A DNA stretch of 7,120 nt from an uncultured Clostridia bacterium. Lineage in GTDB: Bacteria > Bacillota_A > Clostridia > Christensenellales > UBA3700. A model generated the notes under the pieces. The model did no database searches. It had not been told where the DNA came from and was given only the letters and a program-made list of their open reading frames with translations. Shown here in pieces: positions 6,658-7,120 of the stretch (position 1 is its first letter; each line of letters opens with the position of its first letter). Where the stretch lies: positions 1 through 7,120 of the forward strand of contig CAMNMY010000043.1 in NCBI GenBank assembly GCA_946545105.1, read 5' to 3'. Position numbers and translations under genes: made by a program.

Positions 6658-6704
6658 CACGTATATTTTTTATATATAAATAAGCGTTTTAGAAATTTTC
6701 ATTC

Positions 6705-6733
6705 TTGACTACTACATTTTGATAGAGTAAAAT
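6705..6733 (+). promoter_or_regulatory. sigma-A-type promoter of rny
   Basis: TTGACT (6705-6710) and TAAAAT (6728-6733) each match consensus at 5 of 6 bases and are 17 bases apart. The A/T-rich stretch upstream (about 6661-6704) could act as an UP-like element. The expected start is at T6740 or G6741. No convincing terminator is seen between the PPTase stop and this promoter, so read-through from upstream is possible. Confidence 0.8.
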
Positions 6734-6739
6734 TAACAT

Positions 6740-6753
6740 TGGGTTTAGGCCCA
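6740..6753 (+). promoter_or_regulatory. hairpin at the predicted 5' end of the rny mRNA
   Basis: TGGGTTTAGGCCCA can fold as a 5-bp stem (one G-U) with a 4-base loop. It starts exactly at the predicted transcription start and is followed by an A-rich, apparently unstructured leader (6754-6800) up to the ribosome binding site. It could shield the 5' end or take part in control of rny; that role is inference. Confidence 0.45.
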
Positions 6754-6800
6754 CAAAAATAAAAATAAAACATAGAAAATTGAAACTTAACAAGAGTATC

Positions 6801-6807
6801 AGGAGGT
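6801..6807 (+). promoter_or_regulatory. ribosome binding site of rny
   Basis: AGGAGGT is a full match to the anti-Shine-Dalgarno complement, 4 bases before the ATG at 6812. It is the strongest ribosome binding site in the window and fixes the rny start. Confidence 0.9.
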
Positions 6808-6811
6808 AATA

Positions 6812-7120
6812 ATGACAAGTAACGAAATTAGTTGCTTTAGTTTTCTTCTTGGAGCAGACGCAACTGGAATTATATTGGCTGCGATATTAGCACTAGTATT
6901 AGGTGCTTTAGCATCGTGGCTTGTGTATAGATTTTATGTACGTAAAAATGTTGGCAGCGTAAAGCAAGAGTGCGACAAATTGCGCGAATCAGCTCAAGCT
7001 GAGTCAAGAGAGTTCCTAAAGGAAGCAAAACAAGAAGCAAGAGAAGAAAGCCAAAGACTTCGCTCTGAAGTAGACAAAGAAATTAGAGAAAAAAGAGCTG
7101 AAGTTGCACGTAATAAACAC
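6812..7120 (+). CDS. rny: ribonuclease Y, N-terminal part (3'-truncated by window edge)
   Basis: Membrane-anchored endoribonuclease that starts mRNA decay in Bacillota. Only the first 103 codons are present and the frame is open to the last base, so the KH and HD catalytic domains lie beyond the window. The translation begins MTSNEISCFSFLLGADATG, has one transmembrane helix at about residues 18-39, a basic YRFYVRKN stop-transfer stretch, and then a long charged coiled coil rich in Glu, Lys, Arg and Ala (about 50-103), ending in KEIREKRAEVARN. This order and the REIRE(K/R)R-type coiled-coil pattern match RNase Y. About 17 residues precede the membrane helix, more than in the B. subtilis protein, but the perfect ribosome binding site and the lack of a later Met support this start. 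Location downstream of recA is usual for rny in Bacillota. Confidence 0.88.
   Translation, partial: MTSNEISCFSFLLGADATGIILAAILALVLGALASWLVYRFYVRKNVGSVKQECDKLRESAQAESREFLKEAKQEAREESQRLRSEVDKEIREKRAEVARNKH

Noticed and set aside
6660..6700. Possible terminator after the PPTase gene (TATAT...ATATA around 6662-6677)
   Set aside because: The pairing is only A-T and about 5 bp, with no GC-rich stem and no clean T run after it, so it does not meet the standard for an intrinsic terminator.
1..7120. CRISPR arrays, tRNA or rRNA genes, insertion sequences, phage attachment sites
   Set aside because: No spaced direct repeats, cloverleaf sequences, transposase frames or terminal inverted repeats were seen; the non-coding gaps are 15, 70, 2 and 154 bases and are explained by the sites listed.

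Overview
The window is AT-rich bacterial DNA with every identifiable gene on the + strand. ATG starts, purine-rich ribosome binding sites, heavy use of AGA for arginine and the gene order ftsK-pgsA-rimO-cinA-recA-...-rny point to a low-GC Bacillota, most likely a clostridial lineage. TGA is used as a stop (pgsA, rimO, cinA), so the code is the standard one. I cannot name a genus.

Region 1 (1-5405) is one tightly packed transcription unit. It begins inside a DNA translocase of the FtsK/SpoIIIE family and continues with pgsA (phosphatidylglycerophosphate synthase), rimO (ribosomal protein S12 methylthiotransferase), a shortened cinA/pncC-type gene and recA. The first four genes overlap by 1, 4 and 4 bases, recA follows after 15 bases, and a strong intrinsic terminator closes the unit. 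Region 2 (5391-6657) is a two-gene unit with its own promoter: a multi-spanning membrane protein I do not recognise, then a divergent Sfp-type phosphopantetheinyl transferase. The -35 box of this promoter lies inside the terminator hairpin of region 1. Region 3 (6658-7120) is a promoter, a leader of about 70 bases that starts with a small hairpin, and the first 103 codons of rny (RNase Y), which runs off the window.

The most striking feature is in pgsA. The encoded PgsA has a complete catalytic domain but carries about 95 extra C-terminal residues. Their core is a winged-helix domain clearly homologous to the C-terminal gamma (DNA-recognition) domain of the FtsK encoded immediately upstream: both contain IDALELC and the RA-x-KI-xx-W-x-E pattern, at about 35% identity over 63 residues by hand alignment. 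A DNA-binding module of a chromosome translocase therefore appears to have been duplicated onto a membrane phospholipid-synthesis enzyme. I know of no description of such a protein, and it is the best candidate for something new here.

The genes are otherwise housekeeping: chromosome segregation, acidic phospholipid synthesis, ribosome modification, NMN recycling, recombination, carrier-protein activation and RNA decay. Both end genes are cut only by the window edges.
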